32,086 nucleotides of DNA from the NCBI GenBank assembly GCA_003153555.1, contig PLZS01000152.1, positions 1 to 32,086 on the forward strand. Reading direction: 5' to 3'. The position numbers and the translations under genes were made by a program. The stretch's first letter is position 1. Every line of letters begins with the position of its first letter. Positions 7,105 through 15,237 of the stretch are shown here, in pieces. Origin of the DNA: Candidatus Melainabacteria bacterium (GTDB lineage Bacteria > Cyanobacteriota > Vampirovibrionia > Obscuribacterales > Obscuribacteraceae). The notes below the pieces were generated by a model. It was not told the origin of the DNA. It did not search any database and worked only from the letters and a program-made list of their open reading frames with translations.

Positions 7105-7824
7105 TCAATTCGGCGGATTCATAGGCACAAACAATTCGTCGGCAAGTTCGAGCTTCAGTTCGTCGCCTGGTTGAAGATCTATTCTTTTTCCTTTTCTGGC
7201 TATGAGGACACCAGGCCGAGGATGAAATCCAGTTGGCAGAACATACCTTTGTGCTTTCGGCTGTTGAGTAAGGCTCGGTTTTGGCTGTCGATACAAACTG
7301 TTGTCCCTATGAGCGTTCCTCTGAGAATCGGAACCGCCAAATGAGCAAAGTAATATTCCTTGTACGAGCGGAGGCGAAACCGTCGCGGTATCTATTGCTA
7401 TATCCGCAACTCCGCGACGAACATGAAGTATCCCGCCGTGCGTAACAAGATTTGCACAAATCGGCAACTGGTGATTGTCTGAGGTGGTGATTGTTTCGAA
7501 CTTTAACTCCATCAGTTTCGTGTACTTGAAATGCTCAATGTCAGCGATTCTGCCTTTAACTACGGATCCAGCAGGTACGACAACTGAGCCATTCAAAGTC
7601 AAATCTTCAGAAATTTTCGCTGAGAACTCCTCGCCAGCATGGCTTGTGTCGCTATTCACAATCGAATCAAATATGATGGGGACTTTGGTCATCATTGGAA
7701 TTGCGAGCACCTTTTGGTGCGATCCCCCTTTGTCTATTTCTTGGGCTGATACTACGTACGGTGTGTAAGCCGTCAATAAAACACCAAGCAAAACCAAGTT
7801 TCTTCTGAAAAAACGTAAAGACAT
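7105..7824 (-). CDS. Secreted protein, beta-barrel-like repeat domain
   Basis: A 239-residue exported protein with a signal peptide (RRNLVLLGVLLTAYTPYVVS, cut near VSA-Q). The mature part has VPIIFDSIVNSDTSHAGEEF followed by EDLTLNGSVVVPAGSVVKGR. This is a common pattern of envelope proteins (induced AG-x-F segment, then V-PAGS-V-GR) found near TrbI/VirB10-like and DUF beta domains. The C-terminus repeats the idea with LQPGDELKLELADE. A variable, Gln/Arg-rich linker lies around residues 170-205. The role is unknown, probably structural in the cell envelope. Its stop codon at 7105-7107 abuts the IS110 remnant, so the 3' end may have been trimmed, although the PGDEL ending looks natural. Confidence 0.75.
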   Translation of the reverse strand: MSLRFFRRNLVLLGVLLTAYTPYVVSAQEIDKGGSHQKVLAIPMMTKVPIIFDSIVNSDTSHAGEEFSAKISEDLTLNGSVVVPAGSVVKGRIADIEHFKYTKLMELKFETITTSDNHQLPICANLVTHGGILHVRRGVADIAIDTATVSPPLVQGILLCSFGGSDSQRNAHRDNSLYRQPKPSLTQQPKAQRYVLPTGFHPRPGVLIARKGKRIDLQPGDELKLELADELFVPMNPPN

Positions 7825-7957
7825 CCATCGCTCCCAGCAGATTCTTTTGTACTCGATTAGCGTATCTTACATTTAAGCAATCTTGTTGGCATCGGCTAAT
7901 CAAACGATTTGGAGAACTATTTCAATTCAGTATTTAACAAATTAGCCAGCCGCGCCC

Positions 7958-8058
7958 CCTGCGTTTCCGCGATCTGATACCACCGAACGATTTATGTAGG
8001 ACTACAAACTGGCCTACATAAGCTCGCAACAGTCAGCAGCGAAACTGTTGTGTGAGTT
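7958..8058. repeat. 101-bp direct repeat, copy 1
   Basis: Identical over the first 75 bases to 12982-13056 and 96/101 overall to 12982-13082 (offset 5024). Inside it the inverted repeat TTATGTAGG / CCTACATAA with a 12-base spacer could form a hairpin or bind a recombinase. The two copies enclose the small gene at 8072 and both histidine kinases. The rest of 7825-8071 holds nothing I can identify. Confidence 0.85.
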
Positions 8059-8071
8059 CCAATAGTAAATA

Positions 8072-8617
8072 GTGACTGCGCGAATTGCTGACCAAAGTTC
8101 GTCATACCGCCTGACAGCATACCCCGGCAGTGGTCCCTGTGTGTTTGCATTCGACAGAGGACCAAACGGCTTTGCGATGGGGGTAGCGTATGATGGTACG
8201 CCGCCTCAAGGAGCAAGACCATCCTTCATGATGGGTGAATTCGCTGATGCCAGCGATGGTGCTTGCCCGATCGCGGATAATCCTATCCTCGAAGATCCTA
8301 AGGTTCGCGAACGCATAAATCACGTTTTAGATGAAACCTGCAAGGACCTTGAACAGTCTCATACGCTGATGCCTAAGACAGAAGATGACTGGCGCGATTT
8401 GTATAGAATCTACAAGGAAGCAGGTCTCAATCCTGAGCAAATTTCCCTTGCTTTTAGACAGCTTGAAGAAAGCATAAACAAGCAGATGCATAAAGATGCA
8501 GGTCCTTACCCTGTTCTGCTCGTGTCAAAACTACCGAATGGCTTGTTTTTGAACTATAAATTTATGCGTGAGCCGTCGCCTGTCCAAGCGCCACAGCCCA
8601 TTCGAATCGATAGTTAG
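8072..8617 (+). CDS. Hypothetical 181-aa protein
   Basis: The frame opens at GTG 8072, just after the 101-bp repeat, with TAA closing the frame upstream. The product is acidic and soluble; residues 85-145 look helical (NHVLDETCKDLEQSHTLM, then EDDWRDLYRIYKEAGL). No signal peptide or known domain is seen. The N-terminal 40 residues have a less protein-like composition, so the true start may be the ATG near residue 36, or the gene may have been joined to the repeat by recombination. It precedes the kinase operon in the same direction, but two hairpins and 268 bases lie between. Confidence 0.55.
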   Translation: MTARIADQSSSYRLTAYPGSGPCVFAFDRGPNGFAMGVAYDGTPPQGARPSFMMGEFADASDGACPIADNPILEDPKVRERINHVLDETCKDLEQSHTLMPKTEDDWRDLYRIYKEAGLNPEQISLAFRQLEESINKQMHKDAGPYPVLLVSKLPNGLFLNYKFMREPSPVQAPQPIRIDS

Positions 8618-8682
8618 CTCTGATTATAATGATCCGCACCCAATAGTTACTAACACCGATCCATTGGGTTGCTTGCCTATCA

Positions 8683-8700
8683 GGCACCATATACGGTGCA
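8683..8700. repeat. GGCAC-type intergenic hairpin, copy 2
   Basis: GCACC and GGTGC arms enclose ATATAC. It is very close to the reverse complement of 21285-21302 (shared pattern GGCACCA-N4-CGGTGCACA) and to the hairpin at 2036-2055. It lies 66 bases after the stop of the 8072 gene, so it could act as its transcription end, but no T-run follows. Confidence 0.5.
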
Positions 8701-8822
8701 CACGCCGAGAAGATTGTCGGAAAGTACACTTTTGCGTTCTTCGACAAATGTTGCTGCATGCTTGTATCTAACGCTCGAGATGGTTATCATTAATGTTTCG
8801 ATTATTCAGTATCCATTGGTAC

Positions 8823-8846
8823 GGTGCACTACTGGGTATAGTGCCC
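8823..8846. repeat. GGCAC-type intergenic hairpin, variant
   Basis: GCACTA and TAGTGC arms around a seven-base loop, bounded by GGTGC and GTGCCC as in the other copies. It lies about 40 bases upstream of the first histidine kinase, so it could influence the leader of that operon. Confidence 0.4.
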
Positions 8847-8885
8847 GACTTATCCTTCGTTTGACTTGATAATTTTCGAGACAGC

Positions 8886-10694
8886 ATGCTACCACTAAAA
8901 ATATCAGTCTGGCATAAGATCCTTCTTGTTGTCATTGTTCCGTTGTTTTTCCAAATAACTTTTCTTCTTTTATTGTCGCAGCTTTTGCAGCGAGTTGAGC
9001 AAGAAAACGAAAGGTATTCTAAATCGAAAGACGTGCTTCTGCTCGTGAACAGCGCTGAGATTTCCGTCGTGCGGTCTCTTGGTTTTACGTTGGCGAGGCG
9101 TGCAGACGATCCAGTGAGATATGGCTATACGGACCAACTGACCGTAGATTTGCGGAAGCTTGAGACATTTATAAACAACCAAAAAGATATGCAACCTGAG
9201 GTCAGTGAGCTGTTAAAGCCTGTCCCTCAGTTAGTAGAATCGACCATTTCAGTTGTGCAGCAAAATAAACAAGATTTTCTCAACAACAGGCTGACTCCCG
9301 ATAGACTCGATCAATTTCGAAATAAAGTGATTCCACTGATGTTCGACATGCAAGATTTGTCAAACTCTCTTTTAAGAGTTGATGCGCAAATGAAAGTCGC
9401 TGCACCTGAGAGCCTGCGCCGATCCCGAGATCAACTGGCTTTGCTGCTGTTTGCTGGAGCTGCACTAAGCATCGCACTTTCATTTGGCGCTGCTTTCATT
9501 TTCTTCAGAGACATTGTTGGGCGCCTGTGTTTAATCGACCATAACGCGCGATGCCTTGCAATGCGCACTCCGATCACGAAAAGTAAATTCGCGGCCGATG
9601 AGATTGGCGTCCTTGCATCATCACTGGAGAACGCTGAGATAGCGCTTACGGAGTCGCGCCGCAAAGAAGTGGCAATAATTGATGTTGCCACCAACGTTCT
9701 CTTATCTACAGATAAACGATATAGAATCACTGCTGCTGGTGGCGCATCATTGAAAGAATGGGGTTTTGAGTCAGACGAGCTACTCGGTCGCTCTCTCTTG
9801 AGTCTACTGGCAAACGAAAGTCAAAAAGATTTTCGATCGACGCTCGAACAGATTGCCAAACTCAATGACGATGCAGAAATCGAATGTTCGGTAGTTTGTA
9901 AAAACTTGACAGTCAAGGATGTCATCTGGAAGGTTCGATGGTCGGACGATAAACAGACATACTACGGCATTGCCCATGACATCAGTGAACGAAGAGAAGC
10001 TGAACGCATGAAACAGCGATTCCTCGCGATCGTCAGTCATGATTTGCGCACGCCACTAGCCTCAGTATCAGTAATATTGTCTTCGCTGGCCGCAAAAGTG
10101 ACGGGTTTTTCCGAAGATGCAAAAAGAATCATTCTGAATGCCGAATCTAATTTGGACCGCCTAATGGATCTGATTAGAGACTTGCTCGATCTAGAAAAGC
10201 TAGAAGCAGGCAAAGTGATTCTAGAACTAAATTGTGTCAGCGCCCTCGACGTCTGTAACGCGGCTTGCGACTCAGTGGAATTTCTAGCGAAGTCTCTGGA
10301 CGTTAAGCTCGTAAGACCTCACGGCGATTCAGCTATCCTCGGCGATGAGAGGCGCCTGGTGCGAGTCGCTATAAACCTGCTGTCCAATGCAATCAAGTTC
10401 TCGAAACGCGGCGCATCTGTGACTGTATTTGTAACCAACATAGGCGAACAAACGAAAATAAGCGTAAGCGATTGTGGACCAGGAATGAGTTTAGAAGATC
10501 AGCAAAAAGTTTTCGAAAAATTCACGCAGACGAAGACGGCTGAGACAACGGCAATCAAAGGTACCGGCCTGGGTTTGGCAATAGCTAAGCTTATCGTAGA
10601 TGGGCACGGCGGAACCATAGGTGTTGAAAGCAAACAAAACGTAGGCAGCACTTTCTATTTTTCCATTCCCAATTTTATAGAGAAAGTCGAATGA
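8886..10694 (+). CDS. Membrane histidine kinase (HAMP-PAS-HisKA-HATPase)
   Basis: A 602-residue sensor kinase. TM helices lie at about 11-30 and 184-207 and enclose an approximately 150-residue extracytoplasmic helical sensor. HAMP spans about 209-262 and a PAS domain about 265-368 (ends YYGIAHDISERREAE). HisKA has the phospho-acceptor His385 in AIVSHDLRTPLAS. The HATPase has N-box Asn501 (INLLSNAIKF), G1 DCGPGM (529-534) and G2 GTGLGLAI (559-566). All catalytic parts are present, so the enzyme should be active. No response regulator is encoded nearby. Its TGA overlaps the ATG of the next kinase (ATGA), so the two are translationally coupled. The signal sensed is unknown. Confidence 0.95.
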   Translation: MLPLKISVWHKILLVVIVPLFFQITFLLLLSQLLQRVEQENERYSKSKDVLLLVNSAEISVVRSLGFTLARRADDPVRYGYTDQLTVDLRKLETFINNQKDMQPEVSELLKPVPQLVESTISVVQQNKQDFLNNRLTPDRLDQFRNKVIPLMFDMQDLSNSLLRVDAQMKVAAPESLRRSRDQLALLLFAGAALSIALSFGAAFIFFRDIVGRLCLIDHNARCLAMRTPITKSKFAADEIGVLASSLENAEIALTESRRKEVAIIDVATNVLLSTDKRYRITAAGGASLKEWGFESDELLGRSLLSLLANESQKDFRSTLEQIAKLNDDAEIECSVVCKNLTVKDVIWKVRWSDDKQTYYGIAHDISERREAERMKQRFLAIVSHDLRTPLASVSVILSSLAAKVTGFSEDAKRIILNAESNLDRLMDLIRDLLDLEKLEAGKVILELNCVSALDVCNAACDSVEFLAKSLDVKLVRPHGDSAILGDERRLVRVAINLLSNAIKFSKRGASVTVFVTNIGEQTKISVSDCGPGMSLEDQQKVFEKFTQTKTAETTAIKGTGLGLAIAKLIVDGHGGTIGVESKQNVGSTFYFSIPNFIEKVE

Positions 10695-12457
10695 AGCTGA
10701 CAACAAAAGGATTGCTTTTAATCTGCATACCTGTCGCCGTCCAAGTTGTAATCGTGGTCACATTCGCTTCGTTGTTGTGGCGAGCGCAAACATTCGCAGC
10801 TCATGAAGCGCACGCAAAAGAAATTATTAGTGAGTGCGACAAAGTAATTTTAGATGGATTCCAAATTGCGCGGAAGGTCTTGAATTTAGGTGGCGAGACT
10901 GAGCCTATTACCGATGAAGAACTTAGGGGGCTAGAGCAACATTCAGCGACGATTCAGAACCAATTATCTGAAGATGGCATGAGCAAGGAAGCATCTGAAA
11001 TAAGTCAGGTGCTAAACAACTTCAGCGACCTGCTAGTGCGCGTCAGACTGCAGCAACAGTCGGCTAGTGGGCCGCACCATACATTTGAAAACGACATTTT
11101 TAAGATTGTAGAAAGTCTTGTGGGTAAATTTTCGGGAGTGATCAGCGTTGTAAACGACCAACAACTCGAGGACATTACTAAACGCAAGCAGCTTGAGGAC
11201 TTAACTTCAAGATTGCTATTCACAACTGTGGCACTTTGCATTGTACTGACTATCGGTCTCGCCTATTTTGCCTACAACAGCCTTCGTCGCCCGCTTATCC
11301 GAATGTCGGCTAACGCGAAAAGAATGTCCATGCGCCTTCCGCTCGAATTGATGCCGATCCAGGGTAATGACGAACTGGCACAACTTGATCACTTATTTCA
11401 TGAAGTGAATGATTCCGTCAATGACGCATTTGAGCGTGAACTTAACTTGATTACTCAGGCAGCTGATGTGGTTTGTTCGATTGATGAACGAGGGATTTTG
11501 ATCAACGCGAATCCTTATACGTCTCTATTGCTCAAATTTGAGGAAGACGAACTCAAAGGTGCCTCGATTTTCGATTTGGTGTCGACCGCTGATTGTGCCA
11601 AAGTTGATAGCTTGTTTCAGAGCGGCACCAAATCTGGTACTACTTGCGTCGAAGAAGTTCAAATGGTGACAAAAGATAAGACAGTGATCGAAACTGCATG
11701 GTCGATTATTTGGTCAAAAAGCGATAAAAGCTTCTTTTGTGTAATGCACGATATCACCGAGCGAAAACAGTTAGAGCGACTCAAGCAAGATTTTATCGCC
11801 ATGATTTCTCATGACTTGCGTACACCGCTGATGTCCTTGAACAGCTCTTTTGAACTGGTAGAAAGTGGCGCGGTAGGCGCAGTTCCAGCAGAAGCGCAGC
11901 CGCAGCTTGCCCGCGCGATAAAAAACACTGAACACTTGATCGACCTGGTGAATGATTTGCTCGATTTCGAAAAACTGGAAGCCGGCCGAATGGAATTTGA
12001 GCTGGTAGACAGCAGCCTGATGGATATTTTCGAGCAATCTATAGGTATGGTCGAAAGTTTAGCGTCAGCAAAAAATATTACTATCAGTGTCGAAAAATGC
12101 GACTATTGGTGCGCTGTCGATTCGAGAAAAATTTTGCAGGTGATGATCAACTTGCTCTCCAATGCTTTGAAACATGCTCCTGAAGCTAGCACAATCGAAA
12201 TCAAAACTAGAGCGCTGGGAGACAAAGTCGAAGTATCAGTGCATGATAGTGGTGCTGGAGTGCCTGAGGAGTTTTCTCGTTCGATATTTTCGCCCTTCGA
12301 GCAAGTCGCTGATGATCCTCATGCCAAGTTTGGAACGGGGCTCGGATTGGCAATATGCAAGTTGATAATCGAAGGACAAGGCGGCAGCATCGGTGTCAGA
12401 CCATCCGATTTCAATCAAGGAAGCGGTTTCTGGTTTACGGTCAGTAGGTGCACGTGA
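10691..12457 (+). CDS. Second membrane histidine kinase, coupled paralogue
   Basis: A 588-residue paralogue with the same layout: TM helices at about 7-29 and 174-196, a periplasmic helical sensor between them, HAMP at about 197-250, PAS at about 250-358 (FFCVMHDITERKQLE), HisKA with His374 (MISHDLRTPLMS), N-box Asn491, G1 DSGAGV (519-524) and G2 GTGLGLAI (548-555). Its start overlaps the stop of the first kinase by four bases. The sensor segments of the two are clearly diverged while the kinase cores are alike, which suggests an old duplication and perhaps heterodimers or separate inputs to a shared, distant regulator. No receiver domain is found here. Confidence 0.95.
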   Translation: MKLTTKGLLLICIPVAVQVVIVVTFASLLWRAQTFAAHEAHAKEIISECDKVILDGFQIARKVLNLGGETEPITDEELRGLEQHSATIQNQLSEDGMSKEASEISQVLNNFSDLLVRVRLQQQSASGPHHTFENDIFKIVESLVGKFSGVISVVNDQQLEDITKRKQLEDLTSRLLFTTVALCIVLTIGLAYFAYNSLRRPLIRMSANAKRMSMRLPLELMPIQGNDELAQLDHLFHEVNDSVNDAFERELNLITQAADVVCSIDERGILINANPYTSLLLKFEEDELKGASIFDLVSTADCAKVDSLFQSGTKSGTTCVEEVQMVTKDKTVIETAWSIIWSKSDKSFFCVMHDITERKQLERLKQDFIAMISHDLRTPLMSLNSSFELVESGAVGAVPAEAQPQLARAIKNTEHLIDLVNDLLDFEKLEAGRMEFELVDSSLMDIFEQSIGMVESLASAKNITISVEKCDYWCAVDSRKILQVMINLLSNALKHAPEASTIEIKTRALGDKVEVSVHDSGAGVPEEFSRSIFSPFEQVADDPHAKFGTGLGLAICKLIIEGQGGSIGVRPSDFNQGSGFWFTVSRCT

Positions 12458-12598
12458 TTAATTCGGTGCTTGATAGGTCACGAGGTCCCTTGTCCCCAGG
12501 GAACTTACCATCTCGATATTCGACTAAAAGAGGGGAAATTAGGCGGATTATGTACTAGAACTCACATAATCGTGATGTGGCGGCATTTACAGGGAACG

Positions 12599-12619
12599 TG
12601 TAGGCGTGTTTGTAGACGT
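12599..12619 (-). repeat. 21-bp repeat, copy 2
   Basis: An exact copy of 2991-3011, in the same orientation, in noncoding DNA after the second kinase. It shares the CTACAAAC-NN-GCCTACA core with the 101-bp repeats. Confidence 0.6.
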
Positions 12620-12927
12620 CGAAGCTAATGACCTGGTGGCATAATCACATAAGACTGCGATAGGAATAAACACAGCGACGTTTTCTACAACCGCGTTTGT
12701 AGATATTTTGTAGGCGCCATTTCTAAGCTACAAAGTCCTAGACACCTTCCGATGCGTTTACCAGTATCTGGACCATTCCCATTTTGCTCCCATCATAGAA
12801 ATGCTGAATGAGAGCAGACTCGTGATTGCAGTTCGGCACAGTCAACTTTTACAGATTCCGCTATGCTAATAGGGCGCTAAGGAAAAGAAGTTCCGATCAC
12901 GCGCCAGAGATAATTGGACATCAGGCG
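12620..12927. other. Noncoding stretch with clustered TTTGTAG motifs
   Basis: No frame here reads as protein. TTTGTAG or its complement CTACAAA occurs repeatedly: a hairpin with TCTACAA (12684-12690) and TTGTAGA (12697-12703) around CCGCGT, then TTTGTAGG at 12707-12714, and CTACAA again near 12728 and 12929. Together with the 21-bp and 101-bp repeats this makes a roughly 450-base zone dense in one short motif, as expected for recombinase or regulator binding sites. Confidence 0.4.
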
Positions 12928-13383
12928 CTACAAATCACCTACGAGTAGACAATGGCAAATTACAGCATTCCAGCGCTCACGCCTGCGTTTCCGCGATCTG
13001 ATACCACCGAACGATTTATGTAGGACTACAAACTGGCCTACATAAGCTCGCAACAGCAAGCAGCGCAACCTTTGTGTGAGTTGTACTCGTAAGCGATCAA
13101 GAGTCTCTTCAAAAAATGTGATTTGCCATTTCAAGATCTCATTGATAATCGCTAATTCTTTATAAGTGCCATTTGCATAGCGAGATCTCATGTGGGCTTC
13201 AGCCTTTTTTCGATTTTCTACCTCACTGAACAAAGTAGGGCGAGCTAGGTCGATGCCACCAAATGAGCACCTCTTGAGTTCACTCCCTGACTCAACGAAC
13301 ATGCCTTCGTCGTTCAGGGTAATCTGAATGTTTCCGCTCGGAAGCGGTTTACGATTTCGTTTCTTTAGAGCCGATGCCTGGTA
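12928..13383 (-). pseudogene. Internal gene fragment ended by the 101-bp repeat
   Basis: The frame is open from 13383 with no start until ATG 13302, yet the upstream codons read as real protein (RKPLPSGNIQITLNDEG), so the 5' end is probably lost. The following section (SELKRCSFGGIDLARPTL, KELAIINEILKWQITFFEET) is well formed. From about 13082 downwards the frame simply reads through the 101-bp repeat with Arg/Leu-rich, non-protein-like sequence to 12928. Both ends therefore look truncated, the 3' one by arrival of the repeat. Family unknown. Confidence 0.5.
12982..13082. repeat. 101-bp direct repeat, copy 2
   Basis: Second copy of 7958-8058 (five mismatches, all in the last 26 bases). It carries the same inverted repeat TTATGTAGG / CCTACATAA. 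It joins noncoding DNA on its left to the truncated gene on its right. Confidence 0.85.
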
Positions 13384-13667
13384 TTACGCCTTTGCACAAA
13401 TCCAAACACTCCTGCACCGTATTTGGTGAGAAGCTAGGTTTTGGGTTCGAGCCTTCACCAAGTGCCTAAACCAAAAAACACCAGTGAATTCCATTCAAAA
13501 GTGACTCAATGAGGCTTTTACAAATCGGTAGGCCGGCTCCTGAGGTGCAACTATCAGCACAAACAAATTCAAAGAAGCACCGTTTGTTGAACTTAACTAA
13601 AACTTCCTCTAGTTTGACTTCTAAAGGAAGACCAGAGGAAGACCAGCGTTTATGACATCGGTAAAAT
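13384..13667. other. Gene-free stretch left of the tRNA fragment
   Basis: No supported gene. It contains a direct repeat of GGAAGACCAG (13626-13635 and 13637-13646) whose first part can pair with CTTCCTCT at 13603-13610 to give an eight-base stem, about 25 bases from the tRNA fragment. Confidence 0.35.
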
Positions 13668-13720
13668 TGGCGTGCCTGGAGAGATTCGAACTCCCGACCT
13701 CATGGTTCGTAGCCGAACGG
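13668..13720 (-). other. 3' fragment of tRNA-Arg(ACG), attachment-site scar
   Basis: On the minus strand this reads as a tRNA from the anticodon loop (CTACGAA, anticodon ACG) through the variable loop, T-arm (GGGAGTTCGAATCTCTCC, perfectly paired apart from its ends) and acceptor strand to an encoded CCA. The 5' side of the anticodon stem does not pair (TTCGG against CCATG), and no D-arm follows, so the 5' half is missing. The break at the anticodon stem/loop is a typical crossover point for tyrosine integrases in tRNA genes. The broken side faces the integrase at 13957, consistent with this being one end of the integrated element. Confidence 0.8.
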
Positions 13721-13846
13721 ACAGGTTAAATCTGCTGTTTTGACGATATTTTCTGAATGTTGACGAATCTTGTTAAACCTTACCTGGATTGCATTGTAGC
13801 GTTTCGGCTGGTGTTTACAAGTATGTATGATCTAGGCTAAACTTTC

Positions 13847-13940
13847 CTGCAGAAGGGGCCAATCAGGGGCCAATGAACTCCATGGTTTTACCCCATATGG
13901 TCAGCAATTTTCGTCAAAGTAGGGGCCAATAGGGGCCAAT
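13847..13940. repeat. GGGGCCAAT arm-type iterons upstream of integrase
   Basis: Four direct copies of GGGGCCAAT lie at 13855-13863, 13866-13874, 13922-13930 and 13932-13940, in two pairs with 10-11-base periods, so each pair presents one face of the helix. TACCCCATA also occurs twice between and after them. Such iterons between an attachment site and the int gene are expected for the arm-binding domain of the integrase and could also auto-regulate int. The first 28 bases (13847-13874) recur at 32055-32082. Confidence 0.75.
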
Positions 13941-13956
13941 GGAGAATACCCCATAA

Positions 13957-15153
13957 ATGTCCGAAAACAACAGATTCAACTTCACCAAGCGCGATATTCA
14001 AGAACTGGAGCCCGCTTCAGCAGATAAGCAGCAAGTGCGCTACCTCGACACCAAAGAACGAGGACTCTACCTTTTAGTGACGTCGGCAGGCGTGAAGTCT
14101 TTTTACGTGCGCCGCAAGGTGATCGGAAAGTCCGAGAGGCTGTTTCTCGGTAGATTTCCAGAAATGTCGGTTGAGCAAGCCCGATCAAAAGCTGCCGAGT
14201 TTCACTCTTCCATATCTAAGGGCCACAACCTCGCTCAAGTTCGGCGAGAAGAGTTCGGGGAAATGACGTTAGGTGAATTGTTTGACGAGTACATTCAGCG
14301 CCATGCACAAAAGAGTTGTAAAACTTGGAACGTCATTGTGCAGAGTTTTGAACGTGACTTTCAACCTTGGAAAACGCGAAGGCTATCCGCGATCGCAGCA
14401 GAGGACGTAGAAAAACTCCATGGGCGCATTGCTCAGACTCGCGGGCAATATGCGGCTAACAGGGCTCTGGAACTCCTTCGAGCCGTTTACAACAAGGGAA
14501 TTAGATGGAAGCTTTTTCGTGGCGACAATCCGGCCGCCAACTTGACGCTCTTCAAAGAAGAAACCCGAGTAAGAATTCTTCAGCCGAATGAGTTTGATAA
14601 ATTCCTGGAGGCACTGGAATATGAATCTGACGATACCATTCGCGACTTCATTATGCTGAGTCTTTTGACCGGAGCACGCAAAGCGAATCTTTTGTCGATG
14701 CGCTGGAGCGACATCAATGCCGACGCGAAGCTGTGGTTCATATCTGGAGAAGAAACGAAAAATGGCAGACCACATGCGGTGCCGCTAACTGAAAGAGAGC
14801 TTGCAATACTTAGACGACGTTTTCAAACCAAGAAAAACGAATATGTATTCTACGGCGATGGAGCCACTGGACATCTTGTTGATCCTAAGCGAGCTTGGCG
14901 GCGTGTGCTCAAGGCTGCTGGTATCACGGATCTGCATCTGCATGACCTTCGCCGTAGCATGGCCAGTTGGATGGCGAACACTGGCGCAAACGTCTCGCTA
15001 ATTCAAAGCGCTCTCAACCACAAGGATGTGAAAACGACGCTGTTCGTGTATGCGCATACAGTCAAAGATTCAGAGCGAAAGGCAAGAGAAAAGGCACATA
15101 ATTTTATGCTATCGCGGAAAAAGAAGAGTATTAAATCGGTTTCGGAACTCTAG
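13957..15153 (+). CDS. int: Tyrosine site-specific integrase
   Basis: A 398-residue phage/island-type integrase. Residues 1-95 match the DUF4102-type arm-binding domain (KERGLYLLVTSAGVKSFYVR, then FLGRFPEMSVEQAR). A SAM-like core-binding domain spans about 104-200. The catalytic domain carries R241 (LTGARKANLL), K268 (TKNGRP), H329-x-x-R332 (HDLRR), H355 (LNHKD) and the nucleophile Y365 (FVYAHT), so the active site is complete. The start ATG follows the GGGGCCAAT iterons by 16 bases. Position beside the tRNA-Arg(ACG) fragment says it inserted the element into that tRNA gene. It probably drives both integration and excision. Confidence 0.95.
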   Translation: MSENNRFNFTKRDIQELEPASADKQQVRYLDTKERGLYLLVTSAGVKSFYVRRKVIGKSERLFLGRFPEMSVEQARSKAAEFHSSISKGHNLAQVRREEFGEMTLGELFDEYIQRHAQKSCKTWNVIVQSFERDFQPWKTRRLSAIAAEDVEKLHGRIAQTRGQYAANRALELLRAVYNKGIRWKLFRGDNPAANLTLFKEETRVRILQPNEFDKFLEALEYESDDTIRDFIMLSLLTGARKANLLSMRWSDINADAKLWFISGEETKNGRPHAVPLTERELAILRRRFQTKKNEYVFYGDGATGHLVDPKRAWRRVLKAAGITDLHLHDLRRSMASWMANTGANVSLIQSALNHKDVKTTLFVYAHTVKDSERKAREKAHNFMLSRKKKSIKSVSEL

Positions 15154-15188
15154 TCTTGTTGGATCTGCTGAAAACTTGCACTCGGCAG

Positions 15189-15220
15189 CTTCCTAAACCG
15201 GAGGTCGAGGGTTCGAATCC
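15189..15220 (+). other. Fragment of tRNA-Arg(CCT), anticodon loop to T-loop
   Basis: TTCCTAA (anticodon CCT in a proper seven-base loop), ACCGG as the 3' anticodon stem, AGGTC variable region and GAGGGTTCGAATCC T-arm are recognisable. The 5' anticodon stem strand does not pair, no D-arm precedes it, and the T-stem 3' side breaks off after CC. It is thus an internal piece of a tRNA gene just after the integrase stop, on the opposite strand to the tRNA-Arg(ACG) piece. It may be a scar of another integration event or an att core. Confidence 0.5.
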
Positions 15221-15237
15221 TAAACGACGCGGAGCAA

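Noticed and set aside
7991..8021. XerCD dif-type site in the 101-bp repeat
   Set aside because: The inverted arms are separated by 12 bases rather than 6, and the sequence does not fit the dif pattern I know.
8847..8885. Sigma-70 promoter for the kinase operon
   Set aside because: TTGACT and GATAAT are both present but lie almost side by side, so no valid spacing.
13423..13461. Inverted repeat TTGGTGA / TCACCAA enclosing GGGTTCGAGCC, like a mini-tRNA
   Set aside because: Too short for tRNA acceptor plus T-arm geometry, with no anticodon or D-arm.
13668..13720. Complete tRNA-Arg gene
   Set aside because: D-arm and the 5' acceptor strand are missing, and the anticodon stem is unpaired on the 5' side.
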